Positions 35,049 to 43,598 of a DNA stretch of 64,000 bases are shown here, piece after piece. Source of the DNA: Chloroflexota bacterium (GTDB lineage: Bacteria; Chloroflexota; Dehalococcoidia; Lucifugimonadales; UBA3495). How positions within the stretch are numbered: position 1 is the stretch's first letter; every line of letters begins with the position of its first letter. The translations under genes were made by a program, and so were the position numbers. Below the pieces are notes generated by a model. It was given only the letters and a program-made list of their open reading frames with translations. It had not been told where the DNA came from and ran no database searches. The stretch is from NCBI GenBank assembly GCA_028875055.1, contig JAPPGG010000045.1, forward strand, positions 1-64,000, written 5' to 3'.

Positions 35049-35068
35049 GTTCCCGCGCAGGCGGGAAC
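35049..35068. repeat. dRS3-like hairpin repeat
   Basis: GTTCCCGC-GCAG-GCGGGAAC is a perfect inverted repeat within the larger motif CGTCGTTCCCGCGCAGGCGG. A related unit at 44855-44874 reads ATTCCGGC and GCCGGAAT in the same framework, with compensating base changes in both stem arms. Confidence 0.6.
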
Positions 35069-35268
35069 CTCGGACCAACTTGTAAGATGAGCTTCCCACA
35101 GGAATGGCAATAAACAAGTGCCATCCATCATTTCAATGCAGTTGGACCACCGGGGTCAGTATTAGGCCAACGCTATCAAAGCCTGAAACCCCGGGTGCCG
35201 GCATTCAACGGTATGAGGGCGGCAGCCTCGGAAACCCTTGCCGGTGCAACTCTCCCCGCGGCCTTGAT

Positions 35269-35964
35269 TTAGTCCCTCAGGGGCGGCAGCACCCCGGTCA
35301 GCCAGGGAATGAGGTCCCGTAAAACTTCGAAGGGAATTTCGTGGCCCATGTTGTATTCCCGGTATTCGGGGGCGTAGCCTTCGGCTTCCAGAAAGGCGCG
35401 GGTTGCGCGGGCGGTTTCCACCGCAATCTGCATGTCACCCGTGCCGTGAGCCACAAAGATGGGCTGACTCCTGCCCTGGGGAAGCTTGGGGCGCAGCAGC
35501 TCGGGGTCGAACACGGCGGCGCTGAGGGCCACCAAGCCAGCGAAGACCTCAGGACGGTCCATGCCGCAACGATAGGTCATTGCGCCGCCCTGGGAAAAGC
35601 CGAGCAACGCGACATTGCCTGGCGTGGCGTTGAGCTTCTCAAAGATTTCGTCGAAACAGTCCAGGAGCAGGGCCTCGGAGGACTCCCGGGCGGCCTCCAC
35701 CTCCTCACGGCTGGCCACGTTCTGGCGGGGCATCCAGCCATAGCCGCGGTAACCACCACCAAAGTCAAACTCCAGGGGAGCGTTGGGGCAAGCATAGACG
35801 TAGCCCCGGTCTTCAATGGCCGGGGCCAGGCCGGCAAGATCGCCCATGTGCGCCCCGAAACCGTGCAGCATTATCACCAGGGGATAGCTGACGTTGGGGT
35901 TGTAATCGTCGGGCATTACGGTCAGGAAGGGGAGGCTGCGCCCGTCGTGTCTCTCTGTCTTCAT
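35269..35964 (-). CDS. Phospholipase/carboxylesterase-type alpha/beta hydrolase
   Basis: This 231-residue serine hydrolase has the short, lid-free architecture of the carboxylesterase/phospholipase group: MLHGFGAHMGDLAGLAPAI, the nucleophile GFSQGG, Asp in VAHGTGDMQI and His in YNMGHEIPFEV. GGAG lies eight bases before the ATG. It would act on short-chain esters or lysophospholipids. It stands alone, with its own terminator downstream. Confidence 0.92.
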   Translation of the reverse strand: MKTERHDGRSLPFLTVMPDDYNPNVSYPLVIMLHGFGAHMGDLAGLAPAIEDRGYVYACPNAPLEFDFGGGYRGYGWMPRQNVASREEVEAARESSEALLLDCFDEIFEKLNATPGNVALLGFSQGGAMTYRCGMDRPEVFAGLVALSAAVFDPELLRPKLPQGRSQPIFVAHGTGDMQIAVETARATRAFLEAEGYAPEYREYNMGHEIPFEVLRDLIPWLTGVLPPLRD

Positions 35965-36035
35965 TCGTCTGTCTCCTTTTGACTGTCCAAAGTCTGCACC
36001 ATCCTAACATTGGCCACTTGCATTACCCAAGTCCG

Positions 36036-37019
36036 TCAGCCATAGCCGGCCTGGAAGCCTTCCCATAAGGGGGCGGTGATCCTTGCGCCCACCATACGGG
36101 CCGCCTGCCGGAGACCCTGCTCGGCAAAGCGGAGATCGCGGGAGAGAATTTCCTCTTCGGATACCGACGAGAGGCCTTGACGGTACTGGGACAGGAACCG
36201 GCCCATTTCCTCGCCGGCGAGTCCCATCCTGGAGAGCAACCGGAATTCCGGTGTTGTGCGCACCAGGTTATATACCTCCTCGGGTTCCAGATCCGGAAAG
36301 TTGTCCAGCAGTACCGAAACCCCGAAGTCGATCAGCAGACAAGACCTGGCTGAATTGCCGTCTCCTGGTCGGAAATGAGGGAACAGGAGGTGCGACCGGC
36401 CGTCCGGGTCTGAGAGAGTGGCATCATTGTAGTAGATGTGGAGGGAATGCAGGGTCGCCACCATTGTCCCCAGCCTGTTGCCGATGGCAAAAATGTCGGA
36501 ATCTTCCAGGGATTCCACGGGGAGCTCGGTGAAGGAAGGGCCGGAAACTAGCTCTTCCACGAGGAAACCTTCCAGGCTTTCCACCTGGCGGGGACCCACG
36601 CCAGCCTCGCCGGCCAGCCGGACAATGATTCCTTCGTTTCGGCTCTGCAGAGGCTTGACGACGAGACCGTCGCCCGCATCGAACCTGAAGAGGGACACCC
36701 GGCCCCGGGTGCGACCGTCAAACGCAACCTCCGGTCGCTGGCCCTGCCGGTAAATCCGCTCGAATAATTCCGGGAAGAATCCGTATATGGAGTACCGGGG
36801 CAGCAGCGGATCGCTGGCAAGCCTGGCGAACAGCGACGGTCCAATCCCCGGCGGATTATCAGAGTTTCGAGAGAGCCAGAAGGGGGCCAGGTGAGGCGGG
36901 CAAGCCCCAGCTTCAACCGCCTGCCCAATCTCCCGAGATTCCTCAGCAGTGGCGTACCGGAGGCGGGCAATCACGCCTCGAATACGGTCCAATTCGATGG
37001 GAGTGTACTCAGGTATCAC
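36036..37019 (-). CDS. Divergent kinase-fold protein (Bud32/LPS-kinase-like)
   Basis: The middle of this 327-residue protein resembles an atypical kinase: VVKPLQSRNEGIIVRLAGEAGVGP fits the Lys strand and following helix, FLVEELVSGPSF the hinge, YYNDATLSDPDGRSHLLF the catalytic loop (HGDLTxSN in Bud32-like kinases) and CLLIDFGVS the DFG motif. The catalytic Asp is kept, but the preceding His-Gly is Tyr-Asn and the metal-binding Asn is Asp. The gene starts with GTG at 37019 without a clear ribosome site, 49 bases after the DUF952 gene. It may be a kinase with altered chemistry or a pseudokinase. Confidence 0.65.
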   Translation of the reverse strand: MIPEYTPIELDRIRGVIARLRYATAEESREIGQAVEAGACPPHLAPFWLSRNSDNPPGIGPSLFARLASDPLLPRYSIYGFFPELFERIYRQGQRPEVAFDGRTRGRVSLFRFDAGDGLVVKPLQSRNEGIIVRLAGEAGVGPRQVESLEGFLVEELVSGPSFTELPVESLEDSDIFAIGNRLGTMVATLHSLHIYYNDATLSDPDGRSHLLFPHFRPGDGNSARSCLLIDFGVSVLLDNFPDLEPEEVYNLVRTTPEFRLLSRMGLAGEEMGRFLSQYRQGLSSVSEEEILSRDLRFAEQGLRQAARMVGARITAPLWEGFQAGYG

Positions 37020-37068
37020 GGGAGGGTCCCGCTCCGACCACCGCAGTACGACAGGGCGTTGCGGGTCT

Positions 37069-37419
37069 TCACGACAGGCCGGACTTCTCCGACAGGGCGA
37101 ACCCGCTTGCTCCGTCCGGCAGAACTTCCCATACGGTGGTGGTGGCGTCGAGGTTCAGCGGGCCGTAAATGTGAGGGTAAATCTCCCCGGAACCGCTGGG
37201 TTCCCATACCAGGGGATGGGTCAAACTGTCAGTTTCCAGTTCAAGGGCCAGCATGTCGGCCCGATCAGCAAAGAGTCTTTGCATGACCCCTCGCAGCTGG
37301 TCATGGTCCTTAGAGCAGTGGATAAAGCCTTCGGCAGCCAGGCTGGGAGGGCTCCAGCTTTGGCCATCTTTGGCGTCATTCCAGTCATGCGCCGAAAGCA
37401 GGTGAAAAATCCTCGCCAT
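37069..37419 (-). CDS. DUF952-family protein
   Basis: This 116-residue protein matches DUF952: ARIFHLLSAHDWNDA, the hallmark GFIHCSKDHDQL, ADMLALELETDSL, VWEPSGSGEIYPHIYGPLNLDA. The family is widespread, has no settled function and a fold related to ADP-ribosyl or RNA-acting proteins has been suggested. The ATG at 37419 is set by GGAG eight bases upstream. It is followed by the kinase-fold gene in the same direction. Confidence 0.88.
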   Translation of the reverse strand: MARIFHLLSAHDWNDAKDGQSWSPPSLAAEGFIHCSKDHDQLRGVMQRLFADRADMLALELETDSLTHPLVWEPSGSGEIYPHIYGPLNLDATTTVWEVLPDGASGFALSEKSGLS

Positions 37420-37515
37420 CTTTAAAACTCCATTCCGGCGGCCCTTGCGGGAAAGCAGGAGCCTTTGACATCCCTTGGACATGGTTGAGAGGGTAGCATA
37501 CCGCCGGCAAAAGCA

Positions 37516-37542
37516 AAACCGCCCGACGGTTTCGGGCGGTTT
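37516..37542 (-). terminator. Bidirectional terminator after the oxidase operon
   Basis: AAACCGCCCG (37516-37525) pairs perfectly with CGGGCGGTTT (37533-37542) around a 7-base loop. Read leftward it ends with TTTTGCTTTT, so it should stop transcription of the cytochrome oxidase operon, whose last stop codon is at 37590. Confidence 0.85.
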
Positions 37543-37589
37543 GACTTACATCATGGAGCCCAGGAGGCGAGTACGCCGGTGGGCCGGTA

Positions 37590-38402
37590 TTACTGTTGTG
37601 CCATCAGGAAGGCGACCAGCGCGTCCACATCCTCGTCGGTCAGACCAGCGGTAATCGCGGCCAACATCAGGCCCGGGGTAGCGCGGTCCACGCCCTCGGC
37701 TATGAAGCTCTCAGGGTCACGGATGGACTGGGCTAGGTAGTCTTCGGCTGAAACACCGGGCTGCCGGGTGGCGGCCTCGGTACCGATGTGAGAAAGATCG
37801 GGCCCCAGCAGACCCACAGCTTCCGGCACACCCTCCACCGTGTGACAAGTCACGCAGGGAGTGGCTGCGCCCTCACCGGTCCCGGTGATAAATATCTGCC
37901 GACCGGTATCCACCAATCCTCCACCCGCAGGCGCAACGGGGGCCGCGGCCGGAGCAGTTCCAGGATCGTCGGGGGCGGGAGCCGGTCCAGGCGTGGGCGC
38001 CACAACAGGCTTAGGCTTGTTTTCGAGACAACCACCCATTTCATGGTCGAGGGTACAAGGCTTGGCATGGTCTTCCGCAAAAGCCCTTGGCGAGGGAGTC
38101 CAGGCGGTAAAGAGACCCACCAAAGCCATGACAACGGCAAAGCCAAGAGCCAGTCCGCCAAGGAAGACCCAGGTCAGGAGGCGGCTGTCGAACTTCAAGT
38201 GCATGTAGAAGAAAATAACGGCAGCGAACTTGATGGCCGACAATATCGCCAGGGGCGCGATCGTCCAGCCCTGCCCACGGAAGTCCTCGGGCAGAATTAT
38301 CACAAACTCGACAATGGTAATCGCGAAAAGGAAAATCGCGATTATTACATACTGTTTGAGCGTAGGGTGGCGGGATTCGTGAACCCCGTGGTCACTGCTC
38401 AT
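37590..38402 (-). CDS. Cytochrome c oxidase subunit IV fused to cytochrome c
   Basis: The first ~100 residues of this 270-residue protein are a three-helix subunit IV of the prokaryotic type (YVIIAIFLFAITIVEFVIIL, LAILSAIKFAAVIFFYMHLKFD, LLTWVFLGGLALGFAVVMAL). A Pro/Ala-rich linker (~120-160) leads to a cytochrome c domain with heme motif CVTCH and a distal Met region near RATPGLMLAAI. Subunit IV normally has no heme domain. It is the last gene of the operon, 13 bases after ctaE. The fusion would place an extra electron-entry heme on the complex. Confidence 0.88.
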   Translation of the reverse strand: MSSDHGVHESRHPTLKQYVIIAIFLFAITIVEFVIILPEDFRGQGWTIAPLAILSAIKFAAVIFFYMHLKFDSRLLTWVFLGGLALGFAVVMALVGLFTAWTPSPRAFAEDHAKPCTLDHEMGGCLENKPKPVVAPTPGPAPAPDDPGTAPAAAPVAPAGGGLVDTGRQIFITGTGEGAATPCVTCHTVEGVPEAVGLLGPDLSHIGTEAATRQPGVSAEDYLAQSIRDPESFIAEGVDRATPGLMLAAITAGLTDEDVDALVAFLMAQQ

Positions 38403-38415
38403 GCGCCGTTTCTCC

Positions 38416-39096
38416 TTAGATCAGCCCGAGAAAGCCAGTTATTGAATGGGGGACCAGCGAGGGGTCTCCCGCAGGACCGGTATCGAAACCGCCGATCAGG
38501 TAGATCAACGTAAAAATCACGATCCAGACGATATCAACGAAGTGCCAGTACAGGCCCGCCAGTTCCACATCCAGCGCAGTCTTGGGACCCAGCCGACCTT
38601 TCCTGGCGATCCACGCCAGCGCCAGCAACCAAACAATGCCCAAGGTCACGTGGGCTCCATGGAAGCCCGTCAGCGTGAAGAAAGTGGTCCCAAACAGGTT
38701 GGTATCGATCCGCAGGCCCTCTTCACGGAACAGGTTGAATTCGTACACCTGGAAACCGATGAAAATGGACCCCAGGAAGGCCGTCATAAGCAGCCAGAAA
38801 ATAATGCCGCCCTGCCGGTCTTCGTTGGTTGCAGCCAGGGCGCGCACCATGGCGAAGCTGCTGCACAGCAGCACGAAGGTGCTGATGGTAGTGATCGGTA
38901 CGTCGATGATGTCCACCGGGTAGGGCCCAACGAGGCTCTGCCCCCGGTAAACCATGTAGGTTGCGATTAGCGAACCAAAGAACAGGCAGTCCGAGGAAAG
39001 GAACACCCACATCAACAACTTGCGGTTATTGATGCCCGTACTGGTGGGGTGCTCCTCCTCCGGAGCGTGGTGGCTAACTTCCATCTGGTGGGCCAA
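38416..39096 (-). CDS. ctaE: Cytochrome c oxidase subunit III
   Basis: This 226-residue membrane protein has the subunit III pattern: KLLMWVFLSSDCLFFGSLIATYMVY, FWLLMTAFLGSIFIGFQVYEF, TFFTLTGFHGAHVTLGIVWLLAL and YWHFVDIVWIVIFTLIYL. The GFHGAH and WHFVDIVW motifs are diagnostic. It starts two bases after the end of ctaD and is followed by the subunit IV/cytochrome c gene. Confidence 0.96.
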   Translation of the reverse strand: MAHQMEVSHHAPEEEHPTSTGINNRKLLMWVFLSSDCLFFGSLIATYMVYRGQSLVGPYPVDIIDVPITTISTFVLLCSSFAMVRALAATNEDRQGGIIFWLLMTAFLGSIFIGFQVYEFNLFREEGLRIDTNLFGTTFFTLTGFHGAHVTLGIVWLLALAWIARKGRLGPKTALDVELAGLYWHFVDIVWIVIFTLIYLIGGFDTGPAGDPSLVPHSITGFLGLI

Positions 39097-39098
39097 CT

Positions 39099-41171
39099 CT
39101 ACCCCTCCTGGTGAGGTTCAGCGGGATTTTCAACCGCTCCGCCACAATAGGGGCAGAACCGGAAATTAGTTGACAACTGGTTGCCGCAGTTGGAGCAGAT
39201 CAGCCTGACGCTGTGCGCGGCGGCGGCGCCAGCGGGCCGTTCCGCCACTGCGACCGGCGCCGCAACCATAGCATGGGGTTCAGCGCCGTGACCGGCTTCG
39301 GGATGGTGGTCGTCGCCGGCATGCTCCTTGGCCGGGGGTTCGTTCGCCCAGGCAACAATTCCAATGAAGCAAATGAGGCCGCCGATGAAGGGAATGGGGA
39401 ACCGTATGTAGTCCCATCCCGTATCTACCAGCATTCCACCGCCGAGAATCAGGACGCCGATGGCCGTCACCAGGGGCCAGTACGAAGGACTGGGCATGTG
39501 GATGGTGCTGGGGTCCACAGGGGCTTCCGGTTCAGTGATGGGATGACCTTCCGCCTCCGCGCGCCGCTTTTCGATCCAGTACTGATCAAGACCCTCAACC
39601 TGAGGGATCGTGGCGAAGTTGTAGGTCGGCGGAGGGGACGCGATACTCCATTCCAGGCCAGGGGCATCCCAGGGATCGTGTCCGGCATCGGGCTCCTTAC
39701 GCAGGCTGATCATCAGGTTCACAATGAACAGCAGTGTACCCGCGAGCAGCACCAGGTATCCCAATGATGCCAGCATATTCAGGCCATCCCAGCCGAATTC
39801 GCTGGCGTAGGTGTAGATGCGGCGGGGCATGCCGTTCAGGCCCAGGTAATGCATGGGGAAGAAGGTGATGTTCATCCCAATGAAATACAGCCAGAAGTGG
39901 AGCTTGCCGATACCCTCGTGCAGTAGCTTGCCGGTCAGCTTGGGGAACCAGTAGTACACACCGGCAAATATGCCGAAGAGGGCGCCGCCGAAAAGTACGT
40001 AATGAATGTGGGCAACAATGTAGTAGGTGTCCTGCTGCTGATTGTCCGAAGGGGCCACCGCGTGGGACACGCCGCTGAGGCCACCGACAATGAACAGGGC
40101 GACAAAACCGAGGGCAAACAGCATGGCGGTTTTGAGGTCAATCTGGCCGCCCCACAGGGTGCCAATCCAGTTGAATATCTTTACGCCGGTGGGCACCGCA
40201 ATCAGCATGGTGGTAATCATGAACACGGAGACCGCGACAGGACCCAGCCCCACCGTGAACATATGGTGGCTCCACACGGCCCAGCCCATGATTCCGATTA
40301 CCACGCCGGAGAATACAACGACAGGGTAGCCAAACAGAGGCTTCCGGGAGAAGGTGGGCAGGACTTCAGACACTATACCCATGGCCGGCAAAATCAGAAT
40401 GTACACCTCGGGATGACCGAACACCCAGAAGAGGTGCTGCCAGAGTATGGGGTCGCCGCCGCCTTCGGGGACGAAGAAGTTGGTACCGAAATTACGGTCG
40501 AAGGTCAGCTCAATGAGGCCCACCGTAATGACCGGGAAGGCCAGGACCAGCAGGATTGAAGTAACCAGCGTCATCCATACGAACAGGGGCATGCGCATAA
40601 GACTCATGCCGGGAGCGCGCATATTGACAATGGTTACTACGAAGTTGAAGGCCGCAGCCAGGGACGAAACGCCCAGTACCTGCAAACCAAGGGCCCAATA
40701 GTCGAGGCCCTGGTTGGCGCTGAAGGGCTTTTCCGTAAGGTTAGCGTAAGAGAACCAACCGGCATCGGGGGCCTGGTTGGTAAGGAAGCTGGCGTTGAGC
40801 AGCAACCCGCCGAACAGGAACACCCAATAACTGAATGCATTGAGCCTGGGAAATGCCACGTCGCGGGCGCCGATGGCCAGCGGAATGACGAAGTTAAAGA
40901 AACTGGCGCTCAACGGCATGATCACCAGGAAGATCATGGTGGTGCCGTGCATGGTGAACATCTGGTTGAACGTGTCGGGGTCCACCAGCGTGTTGTCGGG
41001 CACCGCCAGCTGCAACCGGATTACTCCCGCCTCCAGGCCGCCAAGCAACAGGAAAATAAAGGCGGTAACTCCGTACAGGACGCCTATTCTTTTGTGGTCA
41101 ACCGTCGTAATCCAACTCCACAGTCCGGACTGACTGGATGGCCGGTCAATTACATCGGTTAATGTGGCCAT
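39099..41171 (-). CDS. ctaD: Cytochrome c oxidase subunit I with C-terminal zinc ribbon
   Basis: This 690-residue protein is the catalytic heme-copper subunit, with twelve helices, the copper and tyrosine site in FGHPEVYILILPAMG, MHGTTMIFLVIMPL, HHMFTVG and the AHIHYVLFG heme ligands. After the usual core come two more helices (WPLVTAIGVLILGGGMLVD and FIGGLICFIGIVAWANEP), a His/Ala-rich linker and a terminal zinc ribbon CSNCGNQLSTNFRFCPYC. The ribbon is foreign to this subunit. GGAGG precedes the ATG. The oxidase is of the caa3/A type and reduces O2 while pumping protons. Confidence 0.96.
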   Translation of the reverse strand: MATLTDVIDRPSSQSGLWSWITTVDHKRIGVLYGVTAFIFLLLGGLEAGVIRLQLAVPDNTLVDPDTFNQMFTMHGTTMIFLVIMPLSASFFNFVIPLAIGARDVAFPRLNAFSYWVFLFGGLLLNASFLTNQAPDAGWFSYANLTEKPFSANQGLDYWALGLQVLGVSSLAAAFNFVVTIVNMRAPGMSLMRMPLFVWMTLVTSILLVLAFPVITVGLIELTFDRNFGTNFFVPEGGGDPILWQHLFWVFGHPEVYILILPAMGIVSEVLPTFSRKPLFGYPVVVFSGVVIGIMGWAVWSHHMFTVGLGPVAVSVFMITTMLIAVPTGVKIFNWIGTLWGGQIDLKTAMLFALGFVALFIVGGLSGVSHAVAPSDNQQQDTYYIVAHIHYVLFGGALFGIFAGVYYWFPKLTGKLLHEGIGKLHFWLYFIGMNITFFPMHYLGLNGMPRRIYTYASEFGWDGLNMLASLGYLVLLAGTLLFIVNLMISLRKEPDAGHDPWDAPGLEWSIASPPPTYNFATIPQVEGLDQYWIEKRRAEAEGHPITEPEAPVDPSTIHMPSPSYWPLVTAIGVLILGGGMLVDTGWDYIRFPIPFIGGLICFIGIVAWANEPPAKEHAGDDHHPEAGHGAEPHAMVAAPVAVAERPAGAAAAHSVRLICSNCGNQLSTNFRFCPYCGGAVENPAEPHQEG

Positions 41172-41222
41172 TTGTTGCCTCCGCGGCTCCGTTCCACCCT
41201 GTAAATGAATCTAGGCTACAGT

Positions 41223-42341
41223 TTACTTTAGGCTGAGCAAGTATTCCAACAACGAAGAGATATCCGACTCGCTGAGGCTGGCTCGCCCGTCGGCGGTCTG
41301 ATAAATCGCAGCTCTTTCGGACATATAGTTGCCCGGCTTGATTACCTCGGGGTCCCTGAGCCATTGCCTCAGGTTCTGGCGGTTCAATTCCACCAGTCCG
41401 GCGCCGAAACGCTCCCGCGTAGCCAGGTCCGTAAGGTTGGGTCCCGGGGCGATGCCGGTATCGCTGGTCATGAAGCCCTGAACGCGACCGGCAACCACCG
41501 CCGGCGAGTCGGACCCGTTGGCGGTGTGGCAGACCACGCAACCGCCGGTGCCGTTAAAGACCGTTTGACCGGCCTGCGCCTGCGCCGACAATACCGGCGC
41601 CTCTCCAAAACTCTCAGCCCAGGCCAGGTAGTCTTCCTGGGGCAATACCTGCACCAGGAACCTCATTTGGGCGTGGGCGACACCGCAGAACTCAGCGCAC
41701 TGGCCGTAGAAGATACCGGTTTCATCGGCCTGGAACCACATATAGTTTTCCCGGGTAGGGACAACGTCCACTTTGCCCGCCAGCTTGGGCACCCAGAAGC
41801 TGTGAATTACATCATCGCTGCGAAGGTTTATTCGTATGGCCTTGTCCACCGGGATTCGGAGCTCATTGGCCGTGGTAATTCGCTTGCCATTGCCATTGGC
41901 GTCCGGATACTCGAACTCCCACCACCACTGGTGGCCGACGGCAGTAACCTCGAGGGCATCGGCGCCAGCGGGGGGCTGGTCCAGTTCAAACAGGGTAATG
42001 GTGGACCAGATACCCAAGCCCAGGATCAGTATGGTGGGAATAACGGTCCAGGTAATTTCCAGGGCGGTATGGCCGTGGGTCTGGGGAGGCAGTTCAGTCT
42101 GACCGGGGCGGCGGCGGAATTTGATGATGGCGTAAAGGAGGACGCCCTCAACCAGTATGAACACTGCCACCATAACCCACAGGAGCACGTTAAAGAGCAA
42201 CAGCTGCTTTTCGGCAACCGGGCCAGAGGTACCAAAAGTGGACTGCTTGGCGTCCGGGGCGCAAGCCATCACCAGGAGGAGGATAGCCGTCAGGCCCAGG
42301 AGGAGGAAGTGTTTGCGTGAGATGGAAAGCCGCTTGGACAT
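41223..42341 (-). CDS. ctaC: Cytochrome c oxidase subunit II fused to cytochrome c
   Basis: This 372-residue subunit II begins with a lipoprotein signal (LLLVMAC), two helices and the cupredoxin domain with the CuA site (His in DVIHSFWVPKLAGK, then CAEFCGVAHAQM). A C-terminal cytochrome c domain carries CVVCH. This is the caa3 layout, in which electrons pass from the fused heme c to CuA. The start at 42341 was chosen because the signal peptide begins there; an in-frame ATG 25 codons upstream adds charged residues. A promoter lies about 150 bases upstream and the other subunit genes follow. Confidence 0.95.
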   Translation of the reverse strand: MSKRLSISRKHFLLLGLTAILLLVMACAPDAKQSTFGTSGPVAEKQLLLFNVLLWVMVAVFILVEGVLLYAIIKFRRRPGQTELPPQTHGHTALEITWTVIPTILILGLGIWSTITLFELDQPPAGADALEVTAVGHQWWWEFEYPDANGNGKRITTANELRIPVDKAIRINLRSDDVIHSFWVPKLAGKVDVVPTRENYMWFQADETGIFYGQCAEFCGVAHAQMRFLVQVLPQEDYLAWAESFGEAPVLSAQAQAGQTVFNGTGGCVVCHTANGSDSPAVVAGRVQGFMTSDTGIAPGPNLTDLATRERFGAGLVELNRQNLRQWLRDPEVIKPGNYMSERAAIYQTADGRASLSESDISSLLEYLLSLK

Positions 42342-42488
42342 ATGAGTGGTGTTGCCTTTCTTATCCCTGGCCCGCTGGGTCTGGGATTCTTCGCCTCGGA
42401 AGGGCAAAAGCCCCATTTGCCAACTCCCTTGTTTCTACTTCGCCGCGAACTTGAACGTAGAGTATGTGCAAAATTTCACTAATGCAAG

Positions 42489-42517
42489 ACATTACCACAG
42501 GCTTCTGGCACTGTCAA
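42489..42517 (-). promoter_or_regulatory. Promoter of the ctaC-ctaD-ctaE operon
   Basis: On the minus strand a consensus TTGACA (42512-42517) and TAATGT (42489-42494) are 17 bases apart; the -10 keeps the most conserved TA and final T. It points towards ctaC and leaves a leader of about 140 bases. Confidence 0.55.
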
Positions 42518-42615
42518 CGAAATTTGAACCCGTTGAGCGCCCTCCCGAATCTGTTATGACAACAACCTTATGGCAAACGTGGCGCCGCAATCCGGGGCTA
42601 AATCAGCCGCGAAAC

Positions 42616-43575
42616 TCAGTACCCAGTGGCGGCCCCAACCATCACCGCTACAAACAGCAGGCCCAGGTACAGCAGCGAGTACAGGTATAGTTTTCGGGCA
42701 TTGGCCGTGCTCTCGTCCTGTCTCAGGCGCCAGGCCATCCAGGTGAAAATGGCGCCCAAAGCCAGGGCGGCCCCCCCGTAAATCCAGCCCACGGCATCGG
42801 TAAGGGCAAACATCAGGGTCACGCCCACCAGCACCAGGGTGTACAGGAAGATGGTGGACACGGTGAAGTTGCGGGACGATACCACGGGCAGCATGGGTAC
42901 GTTGGCTTCCTCATAGTCCCTTTGAATCAGCAGGGACAGGGCCCAGAAGTGGGGCGGGGTCCAGAAGAAAACTAGGGCGAACAGGTACACGGCCGGCAGT
43001 CCGACGGTACCGGTTACGGCGGCCCAGCCAACCATGGGAGGTATGGCGCCGGCCGCTCCCCCAATTACAATGTTGTGGGGGGTGCTCCTTTTGAGCCACC
43101 GGGTGTAAATCAGGACATAAAACAGGGTGGCCCCCAGGGTCAGTCCGGCGGCCAGCAGGTTCACCCACGCAGCCAGAATGGCGAACGCCACAACATTGAG
43201 CACAATCCCGAAGACGAGAGCCTTGTTAGGGGATATGCGGTTGCTGGCAACGGGGCGCTGCCTGGTGCGGCGCATTACGAGGTCAATGTCCCGGTCGTAG
43301 TGGTGGTTCAGGGCATTGGCCCCGCCAGACGCCAGGGCGCCTCCAATCCAGACCAGGGCCATCAATGACAGGGAGGGCAGTCCGCCAGCCGCAGTATGCG
43401 CCTGGGCCAGGAACATGCCTCCCGCCGCCGTAACCAGCAAAAGGAGGATTATCGGAGGCTTGGTCAGGGTGACGTAGTCGTTGACAACCGCAAGAGGGGT
43501 ACGCCGGACGGCTTCACTCTCCTGAACGCCAGAGGAATCCAGGTCTGCCGCTTCTCGATGTTCGGTTGTGGCCAT
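42616..43575 (-). CDS. ctaB: Protoheme IX farnesyltransferase (heme O synthase)
   Basis: This 319-residue UbiA-type prenyltransferase has nine hydrophobic segments and both Asp-rich motifs: NALNHHYDRDIDLVMRRTRQRP and YEEANVPMLPV. It attaches farnesyl to heme b, giving heme O for CtaA. It lies 23 bases after ctaA and is followed by the ctaC promoter region, so ctaA-ctaB form a separate unit just upstream of the oxidase genes. Confidence 0.96.
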   Translation of the reverse strand: MATTEHREAADLDSSGVQESEAVRRTPLAVVNDYVTLTKPPIILLLLVTAAGGMFLAQAHTAAGGLPSLSLMALVWIGGALASGGANALNHHYDRDIDLVMRRTRQRPVASNRISPNKALVFGIVLNVVAFAILAAWVNLLAAGLTLGATLFYVLIYTRWLKRSTPHNIVIGGAAGAIPPMVGWAAVTGTVGLPAVYLFALVFFWTPPHFWALSLLIQRDYEEANVPMLPVVSSRNFTVSTIFLYTLVLVGVTLMFALTDAVGWIYGGAALALGAIFTWMAWRLRQDESTANARKLYLYSLLYLGLLFVAVMVGAATGY

Positions 43576-43598
43576 CTGGCTGAGCCTCCAGTACCCCT

